Of a DNA stretch of 7,846 nt, positions 1 to 5,967 are shown piece by piece (positions within the stretch are counted from its first letter, which is position 1; every line of letters starts with the position of its first letter). The stretch covers positions 1 to 7,846 of the forward strand of contig DRGT01000138.1 of the NCBI GenBank assembly GCA_011055585.1. The letters are read 5' to 3'. The stretch is from Candidatus Nitrosopumilus sp. GTDB lineage: Archaea; Thermoproteota; Nitrososphaeria; Nitrososphaerales; Nitrosopumilaceae. The notes beneath the pieces are model-generated. The model was not told the origin of the DNA and ran no database searches. It was given only the letters and a program-made list of their open reading frames with translations. The position numbers and the translations under genes were made by a program.

Positions 1-74
1 TATTGCAATTGTACACTTTGAATGACTAATGTTTTAGAAAAATTGACAGCGATCTTTGCTTCGACAGTTCGCAT
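1..74 (-). CDS. Possible 5' end of an unidentified leftward gene, cut by the window edge
   Basis: Reading leftward from an ATG whose first base is 74, 24 codons stay open to the window edge. The product begins MRTVEAKIAVNFSKTL and continues off the window. An AT-rich element on the minus strand (CTTAAGTAT, 97-105) is centred about 27 nt upstream of the ATG, the spacing expected for a leaderless archaeal transcript. A TTG at 77 is a possible alternative start. An open run this short in AT-rich DNA could be chance, and I recognise no family. The start codon lies inside the 19-bp sequence that recurs at 618-636, where the same MRTV start is followed by a stop after nine codons. Confidence 0.3.
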   Translation of the reverse strand, partial: MRTVEAKIAVNFSKTLVIQSVQLQ

Positions 75-82
75 CAAATGTT
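64..82. repeat. 19-bp direct repeat, copy 1
   Basis: ACAGTTCGCATCAAATGTT occurs here and again, identical and in the same orientation, at 618-636. On the minus strand this copy spans the possible start codon of the leftward ORF at 74. An exact 19-mer recurring within 700 bp is unlikely by chance. It could be a short duplication remnant or a shared binding site. Confidence 0.7.
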
Positions 83-96
83 GTCTTTTTTGATCA

Positions 97-105
97 TACT
101 TAAGA
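97..105 (-). promoter_or_regulatory. Possible TATA-like element for the partial leftward ORF
   Basis: On the minus strand this reads CTTAAGTAT and is centred about 27 nt from the ATG at 74, compatible with a leaderless promoter. It is a weak match in AT-rich DNA, supported only by spacing. Confidence 0.2.
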
Positions 106-186
106 TCACATCAGAATCCCTATTGATAAATAATGTAACATCTTTTAGAATAGTATTACAAAAAGAATCGGTATGATGAATGAATT

Positions 187-312
187 ATGAAACTTTTAAA
201 ATGACATGTTAATGGTTTTCATGAAATTGAGTGTGATTGTGGTGAAAAATTAATTGTAGGTACTGATATTTTCTTTGAACACAAAATCAAATGTCCACAA
301 TGGGAAGATTAG
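187..312 (+). pseudogene. Decayed small zinc-ribbon ORF
   Basis: The frame from ATG 187 reads MKLLK, then an in-frame TGA at 202-204, then stays open to TAG 310-312. The open part contains a CDCG knuckle (codons at 232-243) and, about 17 residues later, CPQW (292-303). A zinc ribbon would normally have CPxC in the second knuckle, so the fourth ligand is replaced by Trp (TGG) and the protein ends three codons later. No ATG, GTG or TTG start lies between the TGA and the CDCG motif. A premature stop, a lost cysteine and a shortened end together suggest a decayed copy of a small zinc-ribbon protein. It could instead be chance similarity, given its length. Confidence 0.35.
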
Positions 313-335
313 CTAGTGACATTCAACTGAACGTG

Positions 336-355
336 AACAGTTTTACCGAACTGTT
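336..355. repeat. Short inverted repeat (7-bp arms, 6-nt loop)
   Basis: AACAGTT (336-342) and AACTGTT (349-355) are perfect inverted arms around TTACCG. It lies 24 nt after the stop of the decayed zinc-ribbon ORF and could be a hairpin or a binding site. No T-run follows directly, so a terminator role is not supported. Confidence 0.4.
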
Positions 356-384
356 GAAATCTAAGAATTAAGAATTTTTATGCC

Positions 385-425
385 TAAAAAGGGGTATTGC
401 CTTTTTATTGAGAGTAAAAAGGCAA
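385..425 (+). promoter_or_regulatory. Two mutually exclusive hairpins upstream of the zinc-finger ORF
   Basis: Three arms are visible. Arm A is TAAAAAGG (385-392), arm B is TTGCCTTTTTA (397-407) and arm C is TAAAAAGGCAA (415-425). B and C pair perfectly over 11 bp around a 7-nt loop. A pairs with the last 8 nt of B (400-407), also around a 7-nt loop. Because both structures use B, they cannot form together, which is an attenuator-like geometry. The middle arm also contains TTTTTATT, a TATA-like sequence about 37 nt before the ATG at 443, so the region could simply be a promoter with a palindromic operator. The pairing is certain from the sequence; the function is inferred. Confidence 0.4.
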
Positions 426-442
426 AGCACTAGGAATAAGAT

Positions 443-592
443 ATGAAGTACATGTGCAGAACCTGTAAAAAAAAATGTGATGATATTCAAAAACATTTGA
501 TGACAGTACACAGATTTTCAAAGGCAACTATAGAATCCCAACTCCGAACAAACCCAAAGAGTTATGATAATTCCTTTGTAAAATTAAAATAA
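443..592 (+). CDS. 49-aa C2H2-like zinc-finger protein
   Basis: The start ATGAAGTACATGTGC opens a 49-residue frame ending in TAA at 590-592. The N-terminus carries Cys5-x2-Cys8 followed by His18-x4-His23, with an extra Cys12, which resembles a small C2H2-type finger with a shorter-than-usual spacer (9 rather than 12 residues). The second half is basic and polar and ends in VKLK. Thaumarchaeal genomes carry many single-finger proteins of this size (from general knowledge), and role and partner are unknown. It stands alone, preceded by the hairpin/TATA region at 385-425 and followed by the cofG promoter. A TATA at 402-409 would give a 5' UTR of roughly 10 nt containing AGGAATAAG, a weak ribosome-binding site. 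Confidence 0.6.
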   Translation: MKYMCRTCKKKCDDIQKHLMTVHRFSKATIESQLRTNPKSYDNSFVKLK

Positions 593-617
593 TCAAATCT
601 AAGAATTTTCAGAATTA

Positions 618-636
618 ACAGTTCGCATCAAATGTT
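618..636. repeat. 19-bp direct repeat, copy 2
   Basis: This is identical to 64-82. It lies between the zinc-finger ORF and the cofG promoter, about 50 nt before the cofG start. On the minus strand it again contains ATGCGAACTGT, but here the frame stops after nine codons, so this copy is not the start of a functional gene. A 13-bp sequence just before it, AAATCTAAGAATT (595-607), also recurs, at 357-369. Confidence 0.7.
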
Positions 637-657
637 AATTTGAATGCTACGATACAA

Positions 658-667
658 GCATAAATAC
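658..667 (+). promoter_or_regulatory. TATA-like box of the cofG-cofH-tldE operon
   Basis: GCATAAATAC is centred 24-27 nt before the two candidate TTG start codons of cofG (686 and 689), the spacing of an archaeal TATA box to a leaderless start. Confidence 0.45.
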
Positions 668-685
668 TTGGGCTCAAGATGACAT

Positions 686-1858
686 TTGTTGAGCAAGCTT
701 GTCGTAAATTGTGAGCCATTAAACAGAATTTTAGATGGAAGGAAAATATCTCAGCAAGAGGTATATGAAATTTTTAATGTTTCTGAAAAAGAACCGACTG
801 AACTTTTTCAAACAGCCCAAATCCTTAGAAAGCAAAACAAGGGAAATTTTGTAAGTTTTTCAAAAAAAGTATTCTTCAATTTGGTTAACTTGTGCAAAGA
901 TACTTGTTCGTATTGTACCTACAAAGCAGAACCTAATGAATCAAAATTATCAATGTTATCAAAAAATGATGTGAATCAGTTGTTAACACTGGCAAAAAAG
1001 TACAATTGTGTTGAGGCATTGTTTGTAACTGGAGAAAATCCAGAACAAAAGTACCAAGAAGCAAGAACATGGTTGAAAACAAATGGTTTTTCAAGTACGG
1101 CAGAATATCTGATTCACATATCTGAGCTTGCCTTATCAAAGGGTCTTTTTCCTCATACAAATGCTGGAAATTTAACTAAAGAGCAAATGAGAGAATTACA
1201 AAAAACTAATCCTAGTATGGGCCTTATGCTTGAAAATGTGAGTGAGCGCCTTATACAAAAAGGAATGCCCCATTATCTAGCCCCTAGTAAAAAACCAAAA
1301 GCAAGATTACAGGTTCTTCAAAATGCAGGGGAATTGGGATTGCCAATGACAACAGGGCTGCTTGTTGGAATTGGAGAAACACCTTATGAAATAATTGAAT
1401 CCATTTTTGCAATAAAAAATCTCAATGATAAATATTCAAACATTCAAGAAGTTATTCTTCAGAATTTTCATCCAAAACCAGATACGTTGATGAATAACTT
1501 TCCATCTGCTGAAGAAAATTATTTTAAAATTGTTGTTGCGCTAACAAGAATTATTCTACCTGAGATGAATATTCAAATTCCTCCAAATCTTTCACCCAAA
1601 TCTTACCAAAGCTTTCTGTCAGTTGGAATAAATGATTGGGGTGGAGTCTCACCATTAACACCAGATTATGTAAACCCCGAATTTTCATGGCCTGAAATAA
1701 AAAAAATTGAAGAAAATTCTAAAAAAGCAGGTTTTAAGCTTCGTTGTAGATTCCCGGTATACCCAGAATTTTTCTCATTTCTTAATTCAGAACTAAAAGA
1801 AAAGATCTCAACTCTTGAAGATAAACAAGGATTTGTCAGGGAGGATTATTGGAAATGA
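686..1858 (+). CDS. cofG: FO synthase subunit 1 (7,8-didemethyl-8-hydroxy-5-deazariboflavin synthase)
   Basis: CofG is a radical SAM enzyme. It closes the deazaflavin ring of FO, the F420 precursor, from the tyrosine-ribityluracil adduct made by CofH. Residues Cys70-x3-Cys74-x2-Cys77 (LCKDTCSYC) form the 4Fe-4S/SAM motif. Other segments typical of CofG follow: TGENPE (115-120), a TTGLLVGIGET strand (222-232), FHPKP (261-265) and the C-terminal NDWGGVSPLTPDYVNPE (316-332). At 390 aa it is somewhat longer than many archaeal CofG proteins because of about 60 residues before the cluster. The start must be TTG at 686 or 689: a TGA at 680-682 closes the frame upstream, and the first internal Met (residue 90) lies beyond the cluster. 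It is the first gene of an operon and overlaps cofH by 4 nt. The family call is secure; the exact start is less so. Confidence 0.95.
   Translation: MLSKLVVNCEPLNRILDGRKISQQEVYEIFNVSEKEPTELFQTAQILRKQNKGNFVSFSKKVFFNLVNLCKDTCSYCTYKAEPNESKLSMLSKNDVNQLLTLAKKYNCVEALFVTGENPEQKYQEARTWLKTNGFSSTAEYLIHISELALSKGLFPHTNAGNLTKEQMRELQKTNPSMGLMLENVSERLIQKGMPHYLAPSKKPKARLQVLQNAGELGLPMTTGLLVGIGETPYEIIESIFAIKNLNDKYSNIQEVILQNFHPKPDTLMNNFPSAEENYFKIVVALTRIILPEMNIQIPPNLSPKSYQSFLSVGINDWGGVSPLTPDYVNPEFSWPEIKKIEENSKKAGFKLRCRFPVYPEFFSFLNSELKEKISTLEDKQGFVREDYWK
1838..1844 (+). promoter_or_regulatory. Shine-Dalgarno sequence deciding the cofH start
   Basis: AGGGAGG lies 10 nt before ATG 1855 and only 4 nt before the in-frame TTG 1849. 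The spacing and the better codon favour ATG 1855. This is the only strong Shine-Dalgarno I see in the window and fits an internal operon gene, while first genes appear leaderless. Confidence 0.65.
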
Positions 1859-3123
1859 CTTTGCAAGTTGAACGCCTAGATATTTTGTTAAAAAATGCAG
1901 ATCCATTAATTTCTGAAACCCTTAATCGGGCATTATCTGACAAAGAAATTTCTGAAAAAGAAGCAGTTAGGCTGTATGATGCCAAAGGAATTGATTTTCA
2001 TCTAGTAGGAATGGTTGCAAATGAGCTTAGAAAACGCAGGATTGGAGATGTGGTAACTTATGTTGTAAATAGAAATATCAATTTCACAAATGTTTGTATC
2101 AAAAGATGCGGTTTTTGTGCATTTAGTAGAGACTTTCGAGAAGAGGAAGGTTATCTTTTACCTGTTGAAGAGATTGTTAATAGAGCAAAAGAGGCACATC
2201 GCTATGGAGCCACAGAGGTTTGCATCCAAGCAGGGTTGCCACCGGATATGGAGTCTAATCTTTATGAGAAAATTTGTAGAGCGATAAAATCTGAGGTTCC
2301 GGAAATTCACATTCATGGGTTCTCGCCAGAAGAGGTACTTTATGGTGCAACAAGGTCTGAAGTTTCCATAAGAGAGTATTTACTCAGACTCAAAGATGCA
2401 GGGGTAAACACTCTTCCAGGAACGGCAGCTGAAATTTTAGATCAACAAATGAGAGACAAGATTTCTCCTGGAAGAATTAGTGTGAAAGATTGGATTGAAG
2501 TGATAACTACTGCCCATAAACTTGGAATTAATTCAACTGCAACTATGATGTTTGGTCATATTGAATCTCCAGAACATCGTGTAATGCATATTGCCAAGCT
2601 ACGTGAAATTCAAAAATTAACAGGAGGTTTTACTGAATTTGTTCCTCTGAACTTTATTGCCAGTGAAGCACCTATGTATAAACACAATCTTCATGATGGA
2701 ATAAGAAATGGCAGTAGCTCTAATGACGCGTTGTTAACTCATGCAATTGCAAGAATTATGCTTAACAATTTCATTGATAATATTCAAATGTCTTGGGTTA
2801 AAGAAGGACAAAAAATGTCTCAACTGCTTCTAATGTGGGGAGCAAATGATTTTGGGGGAACTTTGATCAATGAAAGTATTTCAACATCTGCTGGAGCACA
2901 AAACGGCCAATTAATAAAACCAAAAACCATTAGAAGATTGGTAAGAGAAGTTGGCAGAATTCCTGCTGAAAGAAATACCACCTATAAGATTCTAAAGAAA
3001 TTTGAAAATGGATTAGAATCAACTGATGCATTAGATGATTTAGAAGATGATAAAAAATTTGGTTCCTATTTTGATCTAATTAAGATTAAGAAATTCAAAT
3101 ATCAAAATCCTCGGCGAAATTAA
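1855..3123 (+). CDS. cofH: FO synthase subunit 2 (5-amino-6-(D-ribitylamino)uracil--L-tyrosine 4-hydroxyphenyl transferase)
   Basis: CofH is the radical SAM partner of CofG. It joins the 4-hydroxybenzyl group of tyrosine to 5-amino-6-ribitylaminouracil, the first step of FO synthesis. Numbered from ATG 1855, the SAM cluster is Cys81-x3-Cys85-x2-Cys88 (VCIKRCGFC). It is followed by VCIQAGLPPDM (122-132), IHIHGFSPEE (151-160), LPGTAAEIL (187-195), MMFGHIE (231-237), EFVPLNFIA (261-269), WGANDFGGT (328-336) and RNTTYKIL near 373-380, the order seen in the CofH/MqnC group. ATG 1855 overlaps the cofG stop as ATGA; an in-frame TTG at 1849 would add two residues. After RNTTYKIL there is an unusual tail of about 40 residues, first acidic (DALDDLEDD) and then basic and aromatic, not needed for the core fold. 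CofH rather than MqnC/MqnE is preferred because of the adjacent cofG. Confidence 0.95.
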   Translation: MTLQVERLDILLKNADPLISETLNRALSDKEISEKEAVRLYDAKGIDFHLVGMVANELRKRRIGDVVTYVVNRNINFTNVCIKRCGFCAFSRDFREEEGYLLPVEEIVNRAKEAHRYGATEVCIQAGLPPDMESNLYEKICRAIKSEVPEIHIHGFSPEEVLYGATRSEVSIREYLLRLKDAGVNTLPGTAAEILDQQMRDKISPGRISVKDWIEVITTAHKLGINSTATMMFGHIESPEHRVMHIAKLREIQKLTGGFTEFVPLNFIASEAPMYKHNLHDGIRNGSSSNDALLTHAIARIMLNNFIDNIQMSWVKEGQKMSQLLLMWGANDFGGTLINESISTSAGAQNGQLIKPKTIRRLVREVGRIPAERNTTYKILKKFENGLESTDALDDLEDDKKFGSYFDLIKIKKFKYQNPRRN

Positions 3124-4482
3124 TTGTCAGCCTGTGATAGGGCAATTGATTATGCTGAATCAAAAGGTATTGATGAATGCGAAGCAGTTTCTGTAAAAAG
3201 AAAAATCATCACCATAAGAATTACAGATTCACAAATTGCTGAGGCAAAGCAGAATCAAGAAGAATCAATGGGAATAAGAATTTTTCATACTAAGAAAATT
3301 TCATCGGCGCAAACTACCATTTTAGAAAATTTCAAAAATTCCATTGATCAAGCATTAGAGTTATCCAATCTTACAAAATCAAAGCCATTTTGGAGAAGCT
3401 TGCCTTTTGAATTTAAGAAAAGCTCACTTGAAGGGGTTTTTGATGAAAAACTAAAAGAAATCACAGGTAGTCAAGCGTCTGACATTGCTCAATCAATGAT
3501 TGATTCTTCAGAAAATCCAAAAATTAATTCTATTTCAGGTGCACTAAATATCGTCTCAGAAGAATTTACAATTTCTAATACAAATAATCTCAGATGCACA
3601 GATGATGCAACATACATTTCGGGAATAATCAATGCAGATTCAAATGAGGGAAATCTCCCAGTAAGTGGAATTGGTCAAGCATCTTGTAGAACATTAGATA
3701 ACTTTTCACCAAAACAAATTGGAGAAGATGCAAAAAACATGTGCATTAATTCCATTAATCCCCAACAATGTGAATTTGATACTTGTTCAGTTATTTTTGA
3801 GCCATATTCTGTTGGAGAGATTCTTTCTTTTGTTCTTTCATCAAACTTTAATCGTAAAATATATTCAGAGAAACGCAGTTGTTTCTCTGAAAAAATAGAC
3901 GACGTTGTAGCTGCTGAGAATTTTAGTTTAATTGATGATCCGCATTCTCCAGAAGGAATTGGAAGTAAATCTTTTGATGATGAAGGAGTTCCAACGAAAA
4001 TTTTACCTTTGATTGAAAATGGAGTTTTCAAAAACGTTTATTCTGATTCGTATAATGCGTTTAAAGAAAACAAAGAATCATCAGGTAATGCTCTAAGACC
4101 AGGATCTCCAATGGGACGCAGTGCTGAACCTATTCCTGTACTAGGAACTCATAATCTTAGAATTAAAAATGGTAATTTTTCACGTGATGAAATTATCAAA
4201 GAAACGAAAAAAGGTATCTTGATTGGGCGATTATGGTATACTTATGCAGTAAATCCAATCAAAGGAGATTTTTCATGTACTGCTCGAAGTGGAATTAGAA
4301 TTATTCAGGATGGCGAAATCAAAAATCCAGGAAAACCTGTTAGAATTGTTCACAACATTACAAATTTGTTGCAAAATATTTCCGCCATCGGAAATAATGC
4401 TAGAAATGTTCTGCAGTGGGCATCTTTGCCATCTATTTGCCCAAGTGTTAGAGCAGAAGATGTCAAATTAACCATAATTTAG
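3124..4482 (+). CDS. pmbA: TldE/PmbA-like member of the TldD/TldE metalloprotease family
   Basis: TldD and TldE (PmbA) form a heteromeric zinc protease that in bacteria degrades or matures small peptides such as microcin B17 and CcdA. TldD carries the HExxxH zinc site and TldE lacks it. This 452-aa protein has the family fold from MGIRIF (49-54) onward, a conserved DDP (271-273), FDDEGVPT (284-291), GNALRP (321-326), GDFSCTARSGIRI (381-393) and SAIGNN (420-425). Where TldD would have HExxxH, it reads EPYSVGEILSF (226-236) with no histidines, so it is the TldE/PmbA type and probably not catalytic alone. The TTG start at 3124 directly follows the cofH TAA in the same frame. The first ATG (residue 49) would remove conserved sequence. 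I see no Shine-Dalgarno, so translation may depend on reinitiation from cofH. No tldD lies in the window. Confidence 0.85.
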   Translation: MSACDRAIDYAESKGIDECEAVSVKRKIITIRITDSQIAEAKQNQEESMGIRIFHTKKISSAQTTILENFKNSIDQALELSNLTKSKPFWRSLPFEFKKSSLEGVFDEKLKEITGSQASDIAQSMIDSSENPKINSISGALNIVSEEFTISNTNNLRCTDDATYISGIINADSNEGNLPVSGIGQASCRTLDNFSPKQIGEDAKNMCINSINPQQCEFDTCSVIFEPYSVGEILSFVLSSNFNRKIYSEKRSCFSEKIDDVVAAENFSLIDDPHSPEGIGSKSFDDEGVPTKILPLIENGVFKNVYSDSYNAFKENKESSGNALRPGSPMGRSAEPIPVLGTHNLRIKNGNFSRDEIIKETKKGILIGRLWYTYAVNPIKGDFSCTARSGIRIIQDGEIKNPGKPVRIVHNITNLLQNISAIGNNARNVLQWASLPSICPSVRAEDVKLTII

Positions 4483-4494
4483 GGGATTTTGAGG

Positions 4495-5427
4495 CTAAAA
4501 AACGAAGGTTGCGACTAGATAGACAATATATGCTATTATGAGACCTATTCCAATTGGTCTTGTAATCAAACCAGTTTTCATGACAATAAACAAAACAAGT
4601 GCAAATCCAATCATTACAGCATAATCTACAAAAACTTCAGACACAACTGTTATTCCTGCAATGGTAGCACCAATTCCCATGATCATCAAAATATTATAGA
4701 TATTACTTCCAATGATGTTTCCAATTCCAATATCAGTATGACCTTTACGAATTGCAATTATTGATGTAATCAATTCAGGAAGTGATGTTCCAATTGCAAT
4801 CACAGTTATTCCGATAATTCTTTCTGAAAGTCCAAATGATTCCGCTAAAATTACTGCGTTATCTATAGTCAGTATGGCACCAAAATATAACAAAGTAATT
4901 CCAATGGCTATAAATCCAATTGAGCGCGGATAGATATTTTTTTTCTGAATACTTTCATCTGCGTTATTATCTCTTTGTTTTTTAACATCTCTGTAAATAA
5001 AAATTGTGAAAACAATTAGTAAAACAATTAGTAAAATACCATCATATTGTGAGATTTCGCCATCAATAGATAATGCAATTAATAATAGCGAAACTCCAAT
5101 CATTATTGGTACTTCTTTTCGTATAGTTATTTTATTGACAACTAGTGGAGTAATAATTGCAGCAATGCCAACGACCATACCAACATTAGCTATATTGCTT
5201 CCAATTACATTTCCTAGAATTATTGCACTATGTTCGCCAGCTGCTGCGATGCTTGCGGCTAACTCGGGGGTTGAGGTTCCATATGCAACAACGGTCATAC
5301 CAATAATTAATTTACTAATTCCAAGTTTTTTTGCAATTGAGACACCACCATCTACTAAATAATGTCCACCAATACACAACATGACAATTCCAACTATCGT
5401 TAGTACCGCATTGATAGCAATTTCCAT
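4495..5427 (-). CDS. Na+/Ca2+ exchanger-family (CaCA, YrbG-like) membrane antiporter
   Basis: This is an integral membrane cation antiporter that likely exports Ca2+ in exchange for Na+ (or K+/H+). From ATG 5427 it is 310 aa, with about ten hydrophobic helices in two homologous halves. Each half has the CaCA alpha-repeat signature: GTSTPE (50-55) with GNVIGSNIANVG (72-83), and GTSLPE (213-218) with GNIIGSNIYN (236-245). The acidic residues in both GTSxPE motifs are the expected ion ligands. The halves are joined by a short charged loop (about 145-167), as in prokaryotic members, with no large regulatory domain. A GTG at 5445 would add six residues, but a TTTAAA box at 5451-5456 sits about 27 nt from ATG 5427 and supports that leaderless start. 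Its stop faces the tldE stop across 12 nt. Ion specificity cannot be read from the sequence. Confidence 0.93.
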   Translation of the reverse strand: MEIAINAVLTIVGIVMLCIGGHYLVDGGVSIAKKLGISKLIIGMTVVAYGTSTPELAASIAAAGEHSAIILGNVIGSNIANVGMVVGIAAIITPLVVNKITIRKEVPIMIGVSLLLIALSIDGEISQYDGILLIVLLIVFTIFIYRDVKKQRDNNADESIQKKNIYPRSIGFIAIGITLLYFGAILTIDNAVILAESFGLSERIIGITVIAIGTSLPELITSIIAIRKGHTDIGIGNIIGSNIYNILMIMGIGATIAGITVVSEVFVDYAVMIGFALVLFIVMKTGLITRPIGIGLIIAYIVYLVATFVF

Positions 5428-5450
5428 GCTTGTTAATAAAATCACATTTG

Positions 5451-5456
5451 TTTAAA
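5451..5456 (-). promoter_or_regulatory. TATA-like box of the exchanger gene
   Basis: TTTAAA is centred 26-27 nt from the ATG at 5427, which predicts transcription starting at or next to the start codon. This spacing is the main reason to prefer 5427 over the GTG at 5445. Confidence 0.5.
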
Positions 5457-5567
5457 GGGACATTCTTACGCATAATTCACCATTCTAGCAATCAAAGTAG
5501 ATTTGTCCACAATCCCAAAAGGTGTAAAAAAATAACCTTGATGGATCAACAAAGCACGAGTTTAAGA

Positions 5568-5575
5568 TTAATAAG
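5568..5575 (+). promoter_or_regulatory. TATA-like box of the winged-helix gene
   Basis: ATTAATAA in this stretch is centred about 27 nt before ATG 5598, implying a leaderless transcript. The palindromic element at 5581-5598 fills the space between the box and the start. Confidence 0.45.
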
Positions 5576-5580
5576 GTAAT

Positions 5581-5598
5581 GTACTGTACAGTACTGTA
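5581..5598. promoter_or_regulatory. Operator-like overlapping palindromes at the wHTH start
   Basis: Bases 5581-5594, GTACTGTACAGTAC, are a perfect 14-bp palindrome. Bases 5587-5598, TACAGTACTGTA, are a second perfect 12-bp palindrome overlapping it. The block is also a tandem repeat of GTACTGTA with a 10-bp period, about one helical turn. It ends on the A of the ATG at 5598, between the presumed TATA box and the start codon. A protein bound here would block polymerase recruitment or initiation. The small DNA-binding protein encoded just downstream is the obvious candidate, suggesting negative autoregulation (inference). Confidence 0.6.
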
Positions 5599-5945
5599 TG
5601 ATGAGAGCACGATTAACCTACGTACCCATAGAGGTAGCCGATCAATTCGAAGATTTTATCATAAAAAGAGGCGAACAGGTCCTAGATGCTGTCAAAGCAA
5701 GGACACGTGACTATAGCACACTATCTCTGCTAAAGTTGTTGTACCAACTAAGAGGAAACCCATTGACATTTTCTAATTTATACTCTAAATCAAAGATCAG
5801 AATGAAAAAATCGTTTCTAAACTATCTGCATCTTTGTGTAAATTATAATTTCATTAAAAAAGAACCAGTTGGATCTAATGTGATCTACTCCATTACCGAT
5901 AAGGGTAGAACGATGTTAGATTTGTTCATGCAAAAAAGTAATTAG
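5598..5945 (+). CDS. Small winged helix-turn-helix DNA-binding protein
   Basis: This is a 115-aa protein, probably a transcriptional regulator. The first 35 or so residues form an amphipathic helical segment (PIEVADQFEDFIIKRG, 10-25). They are followed by a winged-helix pattern: helix STLSLLKLLYQL (40-51), a turn with LTFSNLYSKSKI (56-67), a probable recognition helix KKSFLNYLHLCVNYNFIKKE (70-89), and a wing ending in YSITDKGRTMLDLF (97-110). That final strand and helix are typical of archaeal PadR/MarR-like wHTH proteins, but no named family is certain. Two consecutive ATGs (5598, 5601) are possible starts; TATA spacing fits 5598. The operator-like palindrome ends on this start codon. The PAC2 gene follows after 22 nt and may be co-transcribed. 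Confidence 0.8.
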   Translation: MMRARLTYVPIEVADQFEDFIIKRGEQVLDAVKARTRDYSTLSLLKLLYQLRGNPLTFSNLYSKSKIRMKKSFLNYLHLCVNYNFIKKEPVGSNVIYSITDKGRTMLDLFMQKSN

Positions 5946-5967
5946 ACTGAAAATTTTGATGTAAAGA

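Noticed and set aside
1..685. tRNA, CRISPR array or transposon ends in the gene-poor region
   Set aside because: I saw no cloverleaf-compatible sequence, no regularly spaced repeats (only two 19-bp copies over 500 bp apart), and no transposase fragment or terminal inverted repeats.
679..714. ATG at 679 as the cofG start
   Set aside because: It is in a different frame from cofG and stops after eleven codons. The cofG frame itself is closed by TGA at 680-682, leaving only TTG 686 or 689.
1849..1854. TTG 1849 as the cofH start
   Set aside because: It lies only 4 nt from the Shine-Dalgarno sequence, while ATG 1855 has better spacing and forms the common ATGA stop-start overlap with cofG.
3675..4031. 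Minus-strand 118-codon open frame inside the tldE-like gene
   Set aside because: It lies opposite conserved family blocks such as FDDEGVPT, and its product shows no family features.
5006..5362. Plus-strand 118-codon open frame opposite the exchanger gene
   Set aside because: It is the antisense shadow of a membrane protein with clear alpha-repeat motifs on the minus strand. It has no recognisable domain and no promoter.
5428..5445. GTG 5445 as the exchanger start
   Set aside because: It would put the TTTAAA box only about 9 nt from the start codon. ATG 5427 has the correct promoter spacing, and the six extra residues carry no conserved feature.
5516..5556. Weak inverted repeats (AAGGT/ACCTT and TTGAT/ATCAA) in the divergent intergenic region
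   Set aside because: The arms are only 5 bp in AT-rich DNA, which is expected by chance. No structured RNA is supported.
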